Assembly: GCF_013283195.1 (NCBI RefSeq)
Contig: NZ_JABEKT010000001.1
Span: 470,795-534,794, forward strand
DNA from: Ensifer adhaerens
Lineage (GTDB): Bacteria; Pseudomonadota; Alphaproteobacteria; Rhizobiales; Rhizobiaceae
Reading direction: 5' to 3'
DNA: 64,000 nt
Shown: positions 1 through 11,465 of the stretch, piece by piece
Layout: each line of letters opens with the position of its first letter
How positions within the stretch are numbered: position 1 is the first letter of the stretch
Program-made: the position numbers and the translations under genes
Notes under the pieces: generated by a model
What the model was told of the DNA's origin: nothing
The model's database searches: none
What the model saw: the letters and a program-made list of their open reading frames with translations, nothing else

Positions 1-7
1 CGCTTGG

Positions 8-84
<77 letters not shown>

Positions 85-90
85 AATCAT

Positions 91-123
91 AAAAGCCCGT
101 CAGGTGAAAACCGGCGGGCTTTT
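91..123 (+). terminator. Rho-independent terminator after tRNA-fMet
   Basis: AAAAGCCCG pairs with CGGGCTTTT around a loop of about 14 nt, with the T run forming the tail. It sits 6 nt after the tRNA CCA end. Confidence 0.85.
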
Positions 124-221
124 CTGCGTTCTGGGACAGCGACAAAGCCAGCCGCCAAGCGAACTCGAACCGACCTTGTGGCCGCCTTCGAAAAAACTTC
201 ACGGTGACGCACAATTCCGGC

Positions 222-252
222 TTGCAGCTCTAGTCGCTAGAGGTCGTAGCCT
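222..252 (+). promoter_or_regulatory. MerR-family-type promoter and operator upstream of the metal ATPase
   Basis: A -35-like TTGCAG (222-227) and a -10-like TAGCCT (247-252) are 19 bp apart, longer than the usual 17 bp. The spacer holds the perfect dyad CTCTAG-TCG-CTAGAG (228-242). A stretched spacer filled by a dyad is the architecture of promoters activated by MerR-family metal sensors (ZntR, CadR, PbrR), and the dyad resembles CadR/PbrR operators. No merR-like gene is in the window, so the regulator must be elsewhere. What is seen is the dyad and the spacing; control by a MerR protein is inferred. Confidence 0.7.
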
Positions 253-279
253 TGCGGCAAGATATGCAAGGAGCAGGTC

Positions 280-2664
<2,385 letters not shown>

Positions 2665-2682
2665 AGCAAAGACATAAAACGG

Positions 2683-2714
2683 AACCGGCGGCATCGAATG
2701 TCGCCGGTTTTTTG
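2683..2714 (+). terminator. Rho-independent terminator of the metal ATPase gene
   Basis: ACCGGCG pairs with CGCCGGT across about 11 nt, followed by TTTTTTG, 20 nt after the ATPase stop codon. Confidence 0.85.
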
Positions 2715-2833
2715 TTGCGATGACCGTTGATCTGCCTGTGTATATTCACGCTGGACTCTCATCAGCGATCCGGTGAGAGTATAAGGAGATCTCGATTGAG
2801 GGCTTCCGTGCCGGGAAATCGATGATAAACTTA

Positions 2834-2845
2834 TACCAAATGGTA
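2834..2845. promoter_or_regulatory. Possible operator upstream of the nucleoside transporter operon
   Basis: TACCA-AA-TGGTA is a perfect short inverted repeat about 70 nt before the ABC ATPase start. The TGGT/ACCA core is of the kind bound by GntR-family repressors. The regulator is unknown and the site is short, so this is only a candidate. Confidence 0.3.
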
Positions 2846-2913
2846 AAAAAATCGCCGGCACGGTTTCTGGGAAGAAGACCGAAGCGGGCCAGTTTGGGGA
2901 TCGCAAGGCCAAT

Positions 2914-4449
2914 ATGGACAGTATTGCCATCGAACTGCGTGGGATCGACAAGAGCTTCGGTCCGGTTCACGCCAACAAGAATATCAATCTGAAAGTCCGC
3001 AAGGGTACGATCCACGGCGTCATCGGCGAAAACGGTGCGGGCAAATCGACCCTGATGTCGATCCTCTACGGCTTCTATCAAGCCGACAGCGGCGAAATCC
3101 ACGTGGATGGCAAACAGGTGACGATCCGCGACCCGAATGCGGCGATCGCCGCCGGCATCGGCATGGTGCACCAGCACTTCATGCTGGTCGAGAACTTTAC
3201 GGTTCTCGAAAACATCATGCTCGGCGCGGAAGAAAGCCAGATCCTCAACAAGGGCATCGCCAAGGCGCGGGAAGAGCTGAAGCGGCTTGAGCGCGAATAT
3301 GCGCTGGAGGTCAATCCGGATGCGGTCATCGAGGAATTGCCGGTCGGTCTGCAGCAGCGCGTCGAGATCCTGAAGGCGCTCTATCGCCGCGCCGATATCC
3401 TGATCCTGGACGAGCCTACCGGCGTGTTGACGCCGGCCGAGGCTGACCATCTCTTCCGCGTTCTCGAACAGCTGAAGAGCCAGGGCAAGACCATCATTCT
3501 CATCACCCATAAGCTCAGGGAAATCATGGCGATTACCGACGAAGTGTCGGTGATGCGGCGTGGTGAGATGGTGGCGACGCGAAAGACAGCGGAGACCTCG
3601 GTCGAGGAACTCGCCGAACTGATGGTCGGCCGCCGCGTGCTGCTGCGGGTGGAGAAGGGTGAGGCCAAGCCCGGCGACGTCAAGCTCTCCGTCAACGGTC
3701 TGACCGTCAAGGACGGCCGCGGCGTCACCATGGTCGATAATGTCTCCTTCAATCTCCGGGCTGGCGAAATCGTCGGCATTGCCGGCGTTGCCGGCAATGG
3801 CCAGTCGGAACTGCTGGAGGCGATTTCCGGTATCCGCCGCGCGGTTTCCGGCGAAGTCCACCTGAACGGCAAGCCGATCAACGTCACCGGCCATGTCGAT
3901 CCCAAGGACCTGCGCGACCGCGGTCTCGCTCACGTGCCGGAAGACCGGCATCATGTCGGGCTCGTTTTGAAATTCGAGGAATGCGAAAACGCCATCCTCG
4001 GCTATCACCACGACAAGCGTTACCTTAACGGCGTCTTTCTGAACGTCGATGCCATCCGCAAGGATGCCGAACAGCGGATCGCCGAATACGACATCCGCCC
4101 GCCGAACGCCCGGCTGAAGACCGCCAATTTCTCCGGCGGCAACCAGCAGAAGATCGTTCTCGCCCGCGAGATGGAGCGGAGCCCGGATGTGCTGATCATC
4201 GGCCAGCCGACCCGCGGTGTCGACGTCGGCGCCATCGAATTCATCCACAAACGGATCATCGAGATGCGCGACCAGGGCAAGGCTGTCCTGCTTGTCTCCG
4301 TCGAACTCGATGAAATCCGCGCCCTGTCGGACCGTATCCTGGTCATGTTTGCCGGCCGTATCGTCGGCGAGCGCGATCCCGACGCGACCGAGGGCGAGCT
4401 GGGCCTGTTGATGGCCGGCGTCGAAGGCCGCAAGGAGGCCGCAGAATGA
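2914..4449 (+). CDS. Nucleoside ABC transporter, ATP-binding protein (two cassettes)
   Basis: A 511-aa tandem ATPase of the RbsA/BmpB/NupA type that powers nucleoside uptake. The first cassette has Walker A GENGAGKS (about residue 38), a degenerate signature LPVGLQQRVE and Walker B ILILDEPTGVL. The second has a degenerate Walker A GVAGNGQS and an intact signature FSGGNQQK, the asymmetry usual in this family. ATGA overlap with the next permease (4446-4449) shows translational coupling. The five-gene + strand run continues with nucleoside catabolic enzymes, which is the main reason to assign nucleosides rather than sugars. The BMP-family binding lipoprotein often encoded beside such ATPases is absent from the 250 nt upstream. 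Confidence 0.9.
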   Translation: MDSIAIELRGIDKSFGPVHANKNINLKVRKGTIHGVIGENGAGKSTLMSILYGFYQADSGEIHVDGKQVTIRDPNAAIAAGIGMVHQHFMLVENFTVLENIMLGAEESQILNKGIAKAREELKRLEREYALEVNPDAVIEELPVGLQQRVEILKALYRRADILILDEPTGVLTPAEADHLFRVLEQLKSQGKTIILITHKLREIMAITDEVSVMRRGEMVATRKTAETSVEELAELMVGRRVLLRVEKGEAKPGDVKLSVNGLTVKDGRGVTMVDNVSFNLRAGEIVGIAGVAGNGQSELLEAISGIRRAVSGEVHLNGKPINVTGHVDPKDLRDRGLAHVPEDRHHVGLVLKFEECENAILGYHHDKRYLNGVFLNVDAIRKDAEQRIAEYDIRPPNARLKTANFSGGNQQKIVLAREMERSPDVLIIGQPTRGVDVGAIEFIHKRIIEMRDQGKAVLLVSVELDEIRALSDRILVMFAGRIVGERDPDATEGELGLLMAGVEGRKEAAE

Positions 4450-5579
4450 GCAATCCCTATGCAAAGCTTCCGGGGTGGGTCGAATACGGCCTCGTCCCGC
4501 TGGTCAATCTCGCCGTCGCGTTTCTCGTTGCCGGTCTCGTGGTTCTGCTCGTCGGCGAAAACCCGCTCGAAGCCGCCTACCATCTGATCAACGGTGCCTT
4601 CGGCCGCGGCGAATACATCGGCTTCACGCTCTATTACGCCACGACCTTCATCTTCACCGGCCTTGCGGTCGCAGTCGCCTTCCACGCCGGGCTTTTCAAC
4701 ATCGGCGGCGAAGGTCAGGCCTATGTCGGCGGTATCGGCGTCGCGCTCGCGTGCCTCTGGCTCGACCAGACGATGCCGTGGTTCGTGGTTTTCCCGCTGG
4801 CGATTATCGGTTCGGCCCTGTTCGGCGCCGCTTGGGCGTTCCTGCCGGGCTGGCTGCAGGCCAAGCGCGGCAGCCATATCGTCATCACCACCATCATGTT
4901 CAACTTCATCGCGTCGAGCCTGATGGTCTATCTCCTGACCCGGGTGTTGAAACCGCTCGGCTCGATGTCGCCACAAACCCGCACCTTTGCGGAAGGCGGC
5001 CAGCTTCCCAAGCTCGACTGGCTGCTGTCGATCTTCGGGCTCGATATCGGAACCGCGCCGTTCAACGTGTCGTTCCTGCTGGCGCTGGTCGCCGCCTTTG
5101 GCGTCTGGCTTTTGATCTGGCGCACCAAGCTCGGCTATGAGATGCGCACCATGGGCCACAGCCCGTCGGCCGCCCGTTATGCCGGTATGAGCGAGAGCCG
5201 CATCACCGTCATTACCATGATGATCTCAGGTGCGCTTGCCGGCATGATGGCGCTCAACCCGATCATGGGTGAGCAGGGCCGCATGCAGCTCGATTTCGTC
5301 CAGGGTGCAGGCTTCGTAGGCATCGCGGTTGCTCTCATGGGCCGTTCGCATCCCGCCGGCATCATCCCGGCGGCCGTTCTCTTCGGTGTGCTCTATCAGG
5401 GCGGCGCCGAGATCTCGTTCGAAATGCCGTCGATCTCGCGCGACATGATCGTCATCATTCAGGGCCTCGTCATTCTGTTTGCGGGCGCCCTTGAAAACAT
5501 GTTCCGGCCGGCGATCACCCGGTTGTTCTCCACCTCCAGCCGGCGCGCCGCGGTCGTTGCCCAGACCAAGGGAGCTTGA
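4446..5579 (+). CDS. Nucleoside ABC transporter permease 1
   Basis: A 377-aa polytopic membrane protein of the branched-chain/sugar permease superfamily (BmpC/YufP-like). Hydrophobic segments run through the whole chain, starting at residues 12-37. The stretch NIGGEGQAYVGG (about 81-92) and the coupling-helix region ending in GHSPSAARYAG (about 236-246) are typical of this family. It overlaps the ATPase gene by 4 nt and lies 3 nt before the second permease, so the three are one unit. The paired permeases would form a heterodimeric channel in the inner membrane. Confidence 0.9.
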   Translation: MSNPYAKLPGWVEYGLVPLVNLAVAFLVAGLVVLLVGENPLEAAYHLINGAFGRGEYIGFTLYYATTFIFTGLAVAVAFHAGLFNIGGEGQAYVGGIGVALACLWLDQTMPWFVVFPLAIIGSALFGAAWAFLPGWLQAKRGSHIVITTIMFNFIASSLMVYLLTRVLKPLGSMSPQTRTFAEGGQLPKLDWLLSIFGLDIGTAPFNVSFLLALVAAFGVWLLIWRTKLGYEMRTMGHSPSAARYAGMSESRITVITMMISGALAGMMALNPIMGEQGRMQLDFVQGAGFVGIAVALMGRSHPAGIIPAAVLFGVLYQGGAEISFEMPSISRDMIVIIQGLVILFAGALENMFRPAITRLFSTSSRRAAVVAQTKGA

Positions 5580-5582
5580 GCC

Positions 5583-6554
5583 ATGGATTTCTTCCACGTC
5601 ATCGTGGTGCTCCTCGAGTCCACCATCCGCGTCTCCGTTCCGCTGATCTTTGCGGCTCTCGCCGGGCTCTTCACCGAGCGTGCCGGTATCTTCGATATCG
5701 GCCTTGAGGGCAAAATGCTGGGTGCGGCCTTTGCCGCCGGCGCGGTCGCCGCCATCACCCAGTCCGTGTGGCTGGGGCTGCTTGCCGCCATCCTCATCTC
5801 GGTGGCCCTGTCGCTGGTTCATGGTTACGCATCGATCACCCAGCGCGGCAACCAGATCGTTTCGGGCGTCGCCATCAACTTCATCGTTGCCGGTTCCACC
5901 GTCATCCTCGGCGAGGCCTGGTTCCGCCAGGGCGGGCGCACGCCGGCGCTGGCGGAAGGCGCACGCTTCCAGACGATCAACTTCCCCTTCGCCGACACCA
6001 TCCGCGAAATTCCGTTCATCGGCCCGATCTATGCCGATCTGCTGTCCGGCCATTTCATCCTGACCTATCTCGCCTTCGCCATGGTGCCGATCAGCTGGTG
6101 GATTCTCTACCGCACGCGTTTCGGCCTCAGGCTCCGCGCGGTCGGCGAAAACCCTGGCGCCGTCGACACAGCCGGCATTTCGGTGATCTGGATGCGGTAT
6201 CGCGCCGTCATCTGCTGCGGCATCCTGTGCGGCTTTGCCGGCGCCTATCTGTCGCTGGCGATGACCGCCGGCTTCGTCAAGGGCATGACGGCCGGCAAGG
6301 GCTATATCGCTCTTGCAGCTCTGATCTTCGCCAAATGGCGGCCGTTCAACATCATGCTTGCCTGCCTGCTCTTCGGCTTCCTCGATGCATTTGCGATCCG
6401 TCTGCAGGGCAATCCCCTGCCGCTGATCGGCCAGGTGCCGGTGCAGCTGATGCAAGCGCTGCCCTACATTCTCACCGTCATCTTGCTTGCCGGCTTCATC
6501 GGCAAGGCCATCCCGCCGAAAGCTGGCGGTGTCCCCTATGTGAAGGAGCGGTAA
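5583..6554 (+). CDS. Nucleoside ABC transporter permease 2
   Basis: A 323-aa membrane protein, the second permease half (BmpD/YufQ-like). Near the N terminus LTERAGIFDIGLEGKM (about 27-42) matches the conserved first cytoplasmic motif of the family, and VGENPGAVDTAGIS (about 189-202) marks the coupling loop. A GGGAG-like ribosome site at the end of permease 1 serves the ATG. The gap to cytidine deaminase is only 4 nt, which ties import directly to pyrimidine nucleoside breakdown. Confidence 0.9.
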   Translation: MDFFHVIVVLLESTIRVSVPLIFAALAGLFTERAGIFDIGLEGKMLGAAFAAGAVAAITQSVWLGLLAAILISVALSLVHGYASITQRGNQIVSGVAINFIVAGSTVILGEAWFRQGGRTPALAEGARFQTINFPFADTIREIPFIGPIYADLLSGHFILTYLAFAMVPISWWILYRTRFGLRLRAVGENPGAVDTAGISVIWMRYRAVICCGILCGFAGAYLSLAMTAGFVKGMTAGKGYIALAALIFAKWRPFNIMLACLLFGFLDAFAIRLQGNPLPLIGQVPVQLMQALPYILTVILLAGFIGKAIPPKAGGVPYVKER

Positions 6555-6558
6555 GACC

Positions 6559-6951
6559 ATGGAAAACGAGCTCTTCGAGGCCGCCCGCGAGGCGATGGCC
6601 AAGGCGCATGCGCCTTATTCCAAGTTTCCTGTTGGTGCCGCGATCCGTGCTGAAGACGGCCAGATCTATACCGGCGCAAACATCGAGAACCTCTCCTTCC
6701 CGGAGGGATGGTGTGCCGAGACCACTGCCATCAGCCACATGGTCATGGCCGGCCAGCGCAAGATCATGGAAGTTGCCGTGATTGCCGAGAAGCTGGCGCT
6801 CTGCCCGCCCTGCGGCGGTTGCCGGCAGCGGCTTGCGGAATTCTCCGGCGCCAGTACCCGGATCTATCTCTGCGACGAGACGGGCGTGAAGAAGACGCTG
6901 GCTCTGTCGGATCTGCTGCCGCACAGCTTCGAGACCGAGATCCTCGGATGA
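6559..6951 (+). CDS. cdd: Cytidine deaminase
   Basis: A 130-aa cytosolic enzyme that hydrolyses cytidine and deoxycytidine to uridine and deoxyuridine. It has the zinc site of the small tetrameric family: C52-A-E54, where Glu is the proton shuttle, and P-C85-G-G-C88. N-terminal SKFPVGAAI is the usual substrate-binding strand. Length is normal for the tetrameric class. It overlaps the following phosphorylase start by 4 nt. Confidence 0.95.
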   Translation: MENELFEAAREAMAKAHAPYSKFPVGAAIRAEDGQIYTGANIENLSFPEGWCAETTAISHMVMAGQRKIMEVAVIAEKLALCPPCGGCRQRLAEFSGASTRIYLCDETGVKKTLALSDLLPHSFETEILG

Positions 6952-7754
6952 ACAGCGCTGCGGAATTTCTGCGGGACAGGCTCGGTGGCCTGTCTCCACG
7001 CTATGGCATTGTCCTCGGGTCAGGACTTGGCACACTTGTCGAAGCGGTCGGCGGCGCGATCCGCATTTCCTACGCGGATATTCCCGGTTTTCCCGTCAGC
7101 AGCGTTTCTGGCCATGCCGGCGAACTCGTCGCAGGCTTGCTTGGCGACGTTCCCGTCGTGATGCTGTCCGGCCGGGTGCATTATTACGAGAGCGGTGACG
7201 CCAACGCGATGCGCGTGCCGCTCCAAACCCTGAAGGAGCTCGGCGTCGAAAACCTGGTGCTGACCAATTCCGCGGGCTCGCTCAGGGACGATCTGCCGCC
7301 CGGATCGGTGATGCGGATTTCGGACCATATCAACTTTTCCGGCTTCAATCCGCTGATCGGCGTCGAAAGCGACGATCGCTTCGTCGGCATGACCAGTGCC
7401 TATGATGCCGCACTCGGCGACCGCATGCGGGCCGCAGCCGAGCGGTTGGCGATACCCTTGCAGGACGGCGTTTACATGTGGTTTTCCGGGCCGAGCTTCG
7501 AAACGCCGGCGGAAATTCGCATGGCGCGCGTGCTCGGAGCCGATGCCGTCGGCATGTCGACCGTGCCGGAAGTGATCCTTGCGCGCTTCATGGGCCTGAA
7601 GGTCGCGGCAGCCTCGGTGATCACCAATTTCGGCGCGGGCATGACCGGTGGCGAACTCAGCCATCATGAAACCAAGGACATGGCCCCCGTCGGCGGCAAG
7701 CGGCTCGCCGCGATTCTCAAGGAAATGATTTCCACCGAAGCGGCGGCCAACTGA
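6948..7754 (+). CDS. Purine-nucleoside phosphorylase (trimeric, PNP-II family)
   Basis: A 268-aa enzyme that splits purine (deoxy)nucleosides with phosphate into free base and (deoxy)ribose 1-phosphate. GSGLG near residue 24 forms the phosphate loop. GRVHYYE (His near 78) and LTNSAGSL are conserved in the trimeric, high-molecular-weight PNP class, as is EVILARFMGL later on. The chosen ATG overlaps the cdd stop as ATGA. Frames that start earlier would run through cdd and are not credible. It matches PunA/XapA-like enzymes, and the exact base range cannot be told from sequence. Confidence 0.92.
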   Translation: MNSAAEFLRDRLGGLSPRYGIVLGSGLGTLVEAVGGAIRISYADIPGFPVSSVSGHAGELVAGLLGDVPVVMLSGRVHYYESGDANAMRVPLQTLKELGVENLVLTNSAGSLRDDLPPGSVMRISDHINFSGFNPLIGVESDDRFVGMTSAYDAALGDRMRAAAERLAIPLQDGVYMWFSGPSFETPAEIRMARVLGADAVGMSTVPEVILARFMGLKVAAASVITNFGAGMTGGELSHHETKDMAPVGGKRLAAILKEMISTEAAAN

Positions 7755-7756
7755 CC

Positions 7757-9067
7757 ATGCTTCCCCAGGAGATCATCCGTCGCAAGCGAAATGGCGGGAG
7801 CCTCGAAGCGGCAGACATTGCACGCTTCGTCCGCGGTCTCTCCGATGGCTCGATTTCGGAGGGCCAGGTTGCGGCCTTCGCCATGGCCATCTGGTTTTCA
7901 GGCATGAGCCGCGACGAGACGGTGGCGCTGACACTGGCCATGCGCGATTCCGGTGAAACGCTCGACTGGAGCAGCATCGGCCGCCCCATCGTCGACAAGC
8001 ATTCCACCGGTGGTGTCGGCGACAACGTCTCACTGATGCTCGCCCCGATCGTTGCCGCATGCGGCCTGGCCGTTCCGATGATCTCCGGGCGGGGATTGGG
8101 TCACACCGGCGGCACGCTCGACAAGCTCGAATCCATACCCGGCTATGATATCCAGCCGTCGGCGGCACTGTTCCGCAAGACGGTCGACGAGGTCGGCTGC
8201 GCCATCATCGGCCAGACCGCCAATCTGGCGCCCGCCGACAAGCGGCTCTACGCCATCCGTGACGTCACCGCGACCGTCGATTCCGTTCCGCTGATTACGG
8301 CTTCGATCCTGTCCAAGAAGCTTGCCGCCGGCCTGCAGTCGCTGGTGCTCGACGTCAAGGTCGGCAATGGCTCGTTCATGAGCGATGCCGGCGAGGCCGA
8401 GGTGCTGGCCCGATCGCTGGTCTATGTCGCCAATGGCGCCGGCGTGCGCACGTCGGCATTGCTTACGGACATGAATGAACCTCTGGCCGATGCGGCCGGC
8501 AACGCACTCGAGATCTGGAACTGCCTTGCCTTTCTCAAGGGCGACAAGCGTGGCACTCGTCTCGAAACTGTCGTGATGGCCTTTGCCGCCGAAATGCTTG
8601 TTGCAGCCGGTGCTGCAGTCGATCCGACAGCCGGCGAGGCACTAGCCCGCGCGGCGCTTGCAAACGGTGCGGCGATCGAGCGTTTCGCTGGGATGGTGCA
8701 TGCGCTCGGCGGTCCCGCGGATTTCGTCGATCGGCCGGGACAATACCTCGTGCCGGCGCCGGTCATCTTGCCAGTGGAAGCCGAAAGCGACGGCTTTTTG
8801 CAGTCCTGCCGGACTCGCGATCTCGGGATGAGCGTTATTGCTCTGGGCGGCGGGCGGACACATCCGAGCGACCAGATCGATCATCGCGTTGGCTTCTCCG
8901 CGTTGAAGCCTCTGGGAACGCCGATCGCCAAAGGGGAGCCCTTCGCGTTCGTCCATGCTGCGGACGAGAATGCGGCGGTGCGGGCGCGCCAAGAGATCCG
9001 GTCACTCTACGTGATCGCCGACATCCAGCCGGAGACGTGTGCGCCGGTCCTTTCAAGGATCACCTGA
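7757..9067 (+). CDS. deoA: Thymidine phosphorylase
   Basis: A 436-aa enzyme that converts thymidine or deoxyuridine plus phosphate into base and deoxyribose 1-phosphate. The phosphate-binding segment KHSTGGVGD starts at residue 81, and SGRGLGHTGGTLDKLES (about 112-128) is the family signature. The C-terminal alpha/beta domain is complete. It starts 2 nt after the PNP stop and is the last gene of the + strand operon. Its 3' end overlaps the convergent protease gene by 8 nt. Confidence 0.95.
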   Translation: MLPQEIIRRKRNGGSLEAADIARFVRGLSDGSISEGQVAAFAMAIWFSGMSRDETVALTLAMRDSGETLDWSSIGRPIVDKHSTGGVGDNVSLMLAPIVAACGLAVPMISGRGLGHTGGTLDKLESIPGYDIQPSAALFRKTVDEVGCAIIGQTANLAPADKRLYAIRDVTATVDSVPLITASILSKKLAAGLQSLVLDVKVGNGSFMSDAGEAEVLARSLVYVANGAGVRTSALLTDMNEPLADAAGNALEIWNCLAFLKGDKRGTRLETVVMAFAAEMLVAAGAAVDPTAGEALARAALANGAAIERFAGMVHALGGPADFVDRPGQYLVPAPVILPVEAESDGFLQSCRTRDLGMSVIALGGGRTHPSDQIDHRVGFSALKPLGTPIAKGEPFAFVHAADENAAVRARQEIRSLYVIADIQPETCAPVLSRIT

Positions 9068-9620
9068 CCAGGTGCAGAGCGCCGTCTTCGACGCGATAGG
9101 ATGATAGCCGGCTGAGGAAGCTCATGCCCACGAGCATTCCGGAAAGCGACTTGTCCGGCAGCACGAAGGCGTCGACGTCCCGCAGGGATATGCCGCCGAT
9201 TTCTACCCTGTTCAGTTTCGCCCGTGCCGCGCCGACCTCACCATTGGCTGTTCCAACCCGAACGTCGAATGTCAGTGTCGCCGGTGAAAGGCCGAGCCTG
9301 CGCGCGGTCGAGACATTGATCGCGATCGTGCTGGCGCCGGTATCGACCATGCCGCGCTCGGTGCGGCCGTTGATGCGAAAGGCGCCGAAGAAATGGCCCG
9401 AGCGGTCGGCTTCAAGCACCACGTCTTTTCCAGCTGCATATTTTGCAGTCGTTGCCGGAACGGCGCCGCTTGCTGCGGTCCTGCCTGTATCGGCGGGTTT
9501 GGGGCTTGAGAGATAGGAACTCGCAAGGTCTGGAATGACCAGGGCCGCAACCGCGATGCCGCCGGCAAATGTCAGCAGACGTCCGAACAATGGCCTGGCC
9601 TCCCGTGCTTTGGGCCGCAC
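9060..9620 (-). CDS. Retropepsin-like clan AA aspartic protease, membrane anchored
   Basis: A 186-aa protein with one hydrophobic N-terminal segment (about 14-31) and a single pepsin-like half-domain with the active site motif D93-T-G-A-S. Its length and layout fit the TIGR02281-type family, thought to act as homodimeric proteases in the envelope; the substrate is unknown. The frame starts with GTG, preceded by a CGGGAC-like ribosome site. The gene lies downstream of upp but is separated from it by a strong terminator, so it is probably expressed alone. It overlaps the deoA 3' end by 8 nt. Confidence 0.85.
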   Translation of the reverse strand: MRPKAREARPLFGRLLTFAGGIAVAALVIPDLASSYLSSPKPADTGRTAASGAVPATTAKYAAGKDVVLEADRSGHFFGAFRINGRTERGMVDTGASTIAINVSTARRLGLSPATLTFDVRVGTANGEVGAARAKLNRVEIGGISLRDVDAFVLPDKSLSGMLVGMSFLSRLSSYRVEDGALHLVR

Positions 9621-9673
9621 ACATGCGTCCCGATCGAGCGTTCAGTAGAACAGGGGAAGGGCTAATAGGGCAC

Positions 9674-9704
9674 AAAAAAACCGCCGGTTTGCCGGCGGTT
9701 TTTG
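9674..9704 (-). terminator. Rho-independent terminator of upp
   Basis: AACCGCCGG and CCGGCGGTT pair around a short loop. Read on the - strand, the hairpin ends in seven T residues (A run at 9674-9680). It lies 33 nt after the upp stop codon. T residues on the + side make it partly bidirectional. Confidence 0.88.
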
Positions 9705-9737
9705 GTCAATTCTTCGCTCTGGTTAAGAAACGGAAAA

Positions 9738-10373
9738 TTACTTCGTTCCGTACATACGGTCGCCGGCATCGCCGAGCCCGGGCATGATGTAGCCGAGTTC
9801 GTTCAGATGGCTGTCGATCGATGCAGTGAAGATCGGCACATCCGGGTGCGCGGCCTGAAAGTTGCGGATACCTTCGGGCGCTGCGAGCAGGCAGAGGAAG
9901 CGCAGGTTCTTCGCGCCGCGTTCCTTCAGCTTGTCGATCGCCGCGATCGAGGAGTTGCCGGTCGCAAGCATCGGATCGACGACGATGATCAGCCGCTCGG
10001 ACAGGCTTTCGGGTGCCTTGAAGAAGTATTCCACCGCTTCCAATGTATCGTGGTCGCGGTAAACGCCGATATGCGAGACGCGGGCCGAAGGCACCAGTTC
10101 GAGCATACCTTCCAGCAGGCCGTTGCCAGCGCGCAGGATCGAAGCGAAGACAAGCTTCTTGCCTTCCAGCACCGGCGCGTCGATCTCCTGCATCGGCGTC
10201 TCGATGCGCTCCATCGTCAATTCCAGATCGCGCGTTACCTCGTAGCAGAGCAGCGTCGAGATTTCCCGAAGCAGTCGCCGGAAACCCGCGGTCGAGGTTT
10301 CCTTCTTGCGCATGATGGTCAGCTTGTGTTGCACAAGCGGATGATCGATCACTGTTACGCCGTCCATGGCCAC
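9738..10373 (-). CDS. upp: Uracil phosphoribosyltransferase
   Basis: A 211-aa enzyme making UMP from uracil and PRPP. The PRPP-binding signature DPMLATGNS begins at residue 133, and [12 protein letters not shown] (about 79-90) is the conserved flexible region. The C-terminal uracil site is present. GGAAGGTGG just upstream of the ATG is a strong ribosome site. Position fits its role: it reclaims the uracil released by the + strand deaminase and phosphorylase genes. Transcription ends at the adjacent terminator. Confidence 0.96.
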   Translation of the reverse strand: MAMDGVTVIDHPLVQHKLTIMRKKETSTAGFRRLLREISTLLCYEVTRDLELTMERIETPMQEIDAPVLEGKKLVFASILRAGNGLLEGMLELVPSARVSHIGVYRDHDTLEAVEYFFKAPESLSERLIIVVDPMLATGNSSIAAIDKLKERGAKNLRFLCLLAAPEGIRNFQAAHPDVPIFTASIDSHLNELGYIMPGLGDAGDRMYGTK

Positions 10374-10496
10374 CTTCCCGGAAGTTTCTGTATCCGCCCT
10401 TTTTCCATGGATTGCTCCGCGGCCGCAAGGGCGTTGGGCGGCTCGTTGTGTTCATCCCCAGCCGCGCCATCCATCTTGGCCCGGCGCGGGCTTGGA

Positions 10497-11465
10497 TCAG
10501 ACTAACGCCAGCAATCTCTGGCGTGTCGCCTCGTCGACGAAAGCCGCCTCGATCGCCGTCCTGGTCATGCCGTTGATGTCGTCGTCTCCGAACCCCATCA
10601 CCTCCGAGGCGATGTCGTATTCCTGGGCAAGCGAGGTGTGGAAGAAGGGCGGGTCGTCGGAATTGAGCGTCACCCGAACGCCGGCCTCGTGCAGGGCTCG
10701 CAGGGGATGCGCGGCAAAATCCGGGAAGACCTGCAACGAGATGTTGGATCCGGGGCAGACTTCCAGAACGACACGCTCATCGGCGATCCTCTTGACGAGA
10801 TCCGCATCCTCGATCGCGCGCACGCCGTGGCTGATGCGCGACGGCCTGACATGGTCGAGCGCATCGCGCACGCTGAAGGCGCCGGATAGCTCCCCTGCGT
10901 GGATCGTCAGGCCAAGGCCGGCATCGCGGGCGATATCGAAGGCCCGGGCAAAATCGGCGACGCTGTGCATGCGTTCCTCGCCTGCCAGATTGAAGCCGGT
11001 GACCAGAGCGTGCTCTCTTTTGGCGGCAAACTCGACCGTTCTGACGACCGATTCCGGACCGAGATGTCGGATGCCGGTGATCAACATGCGGGATTCGATC
11101 CCGGTCTTTGCCTTCGCCGCCTCCATGCCAGCGGCCAGGCCCTCGAGATAGGCGTCGGCGCCAAGCCCGATGGTGTTGCCGTGATCCGGCGAAACGATGA
11201 TCTCGCTGTAGATCGTTCCGGCTTCCGCCAGTTCCGTAAGATAGGTTTCGGCAAGAAGCGCATAGTCCTCCTGCGTTCGAAACAGCGAGGCGACTGCGTC
11301 GTAGCATTTCACGAAGCTGGTGAAATCCGCCCAGACATAGGCGCGGTCGGCGATGATTTCACTGGTATCGAGCCCGTACTTCTCCGCCTGCAACAGCGCC
11401 AGTTCCGGCGATGTCGCGCCCTCGATGTGGCAGTGCAGTTCCGCCTTCTTCAGATGTGCGGTCAA
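10497..11465 (-). CDS. add: Adenosine deaminase
   Basis: A 322-aa zinc enzyme that turns adenosine or deoxyadenosine into inosine forms. Metal ligands are visible in H11-C-H13, in HAGE in the middle of the chain (the Glu is catalytic) and in SDDPP near residue 277. It begins with TTG, whose last two bases overlap the deoB stop codon (TTGA at 11465-11462). No nearby in-frame ATG keeps the HCH motif. The GGGAG in the end of deoB could serve as ribosome site. It forms an operon with deoB. Confidence 0.93.
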   Translation of the reverse strand: MTAHLKKAELHCHIEGATSPELALLQAEKYGLDTSEIIADRAYVWADFTSFVKCYDAVASLFRTQEDYALLAETYLTELAEAGTIYSEIIVSPDHGNTIGLGADAYLEGLAAGMEAAKAKTGIESRMLITGIRHLGPESVVRTVEFAAKREHALVTGFNLAGEERMHSVADFARAFDIARDAGLGLTIHAGELSGAFSVRDALDHVRPSRISHGVRAIEDADLVKRIADERVVLEVCPGSNISLQVFPDFAAHPLRALHEAGVRVTLNSDDPPFFHTSLAQEYDIASEVMGFGDDDINGMTRTAIEAAFVDEATRQRLLALV

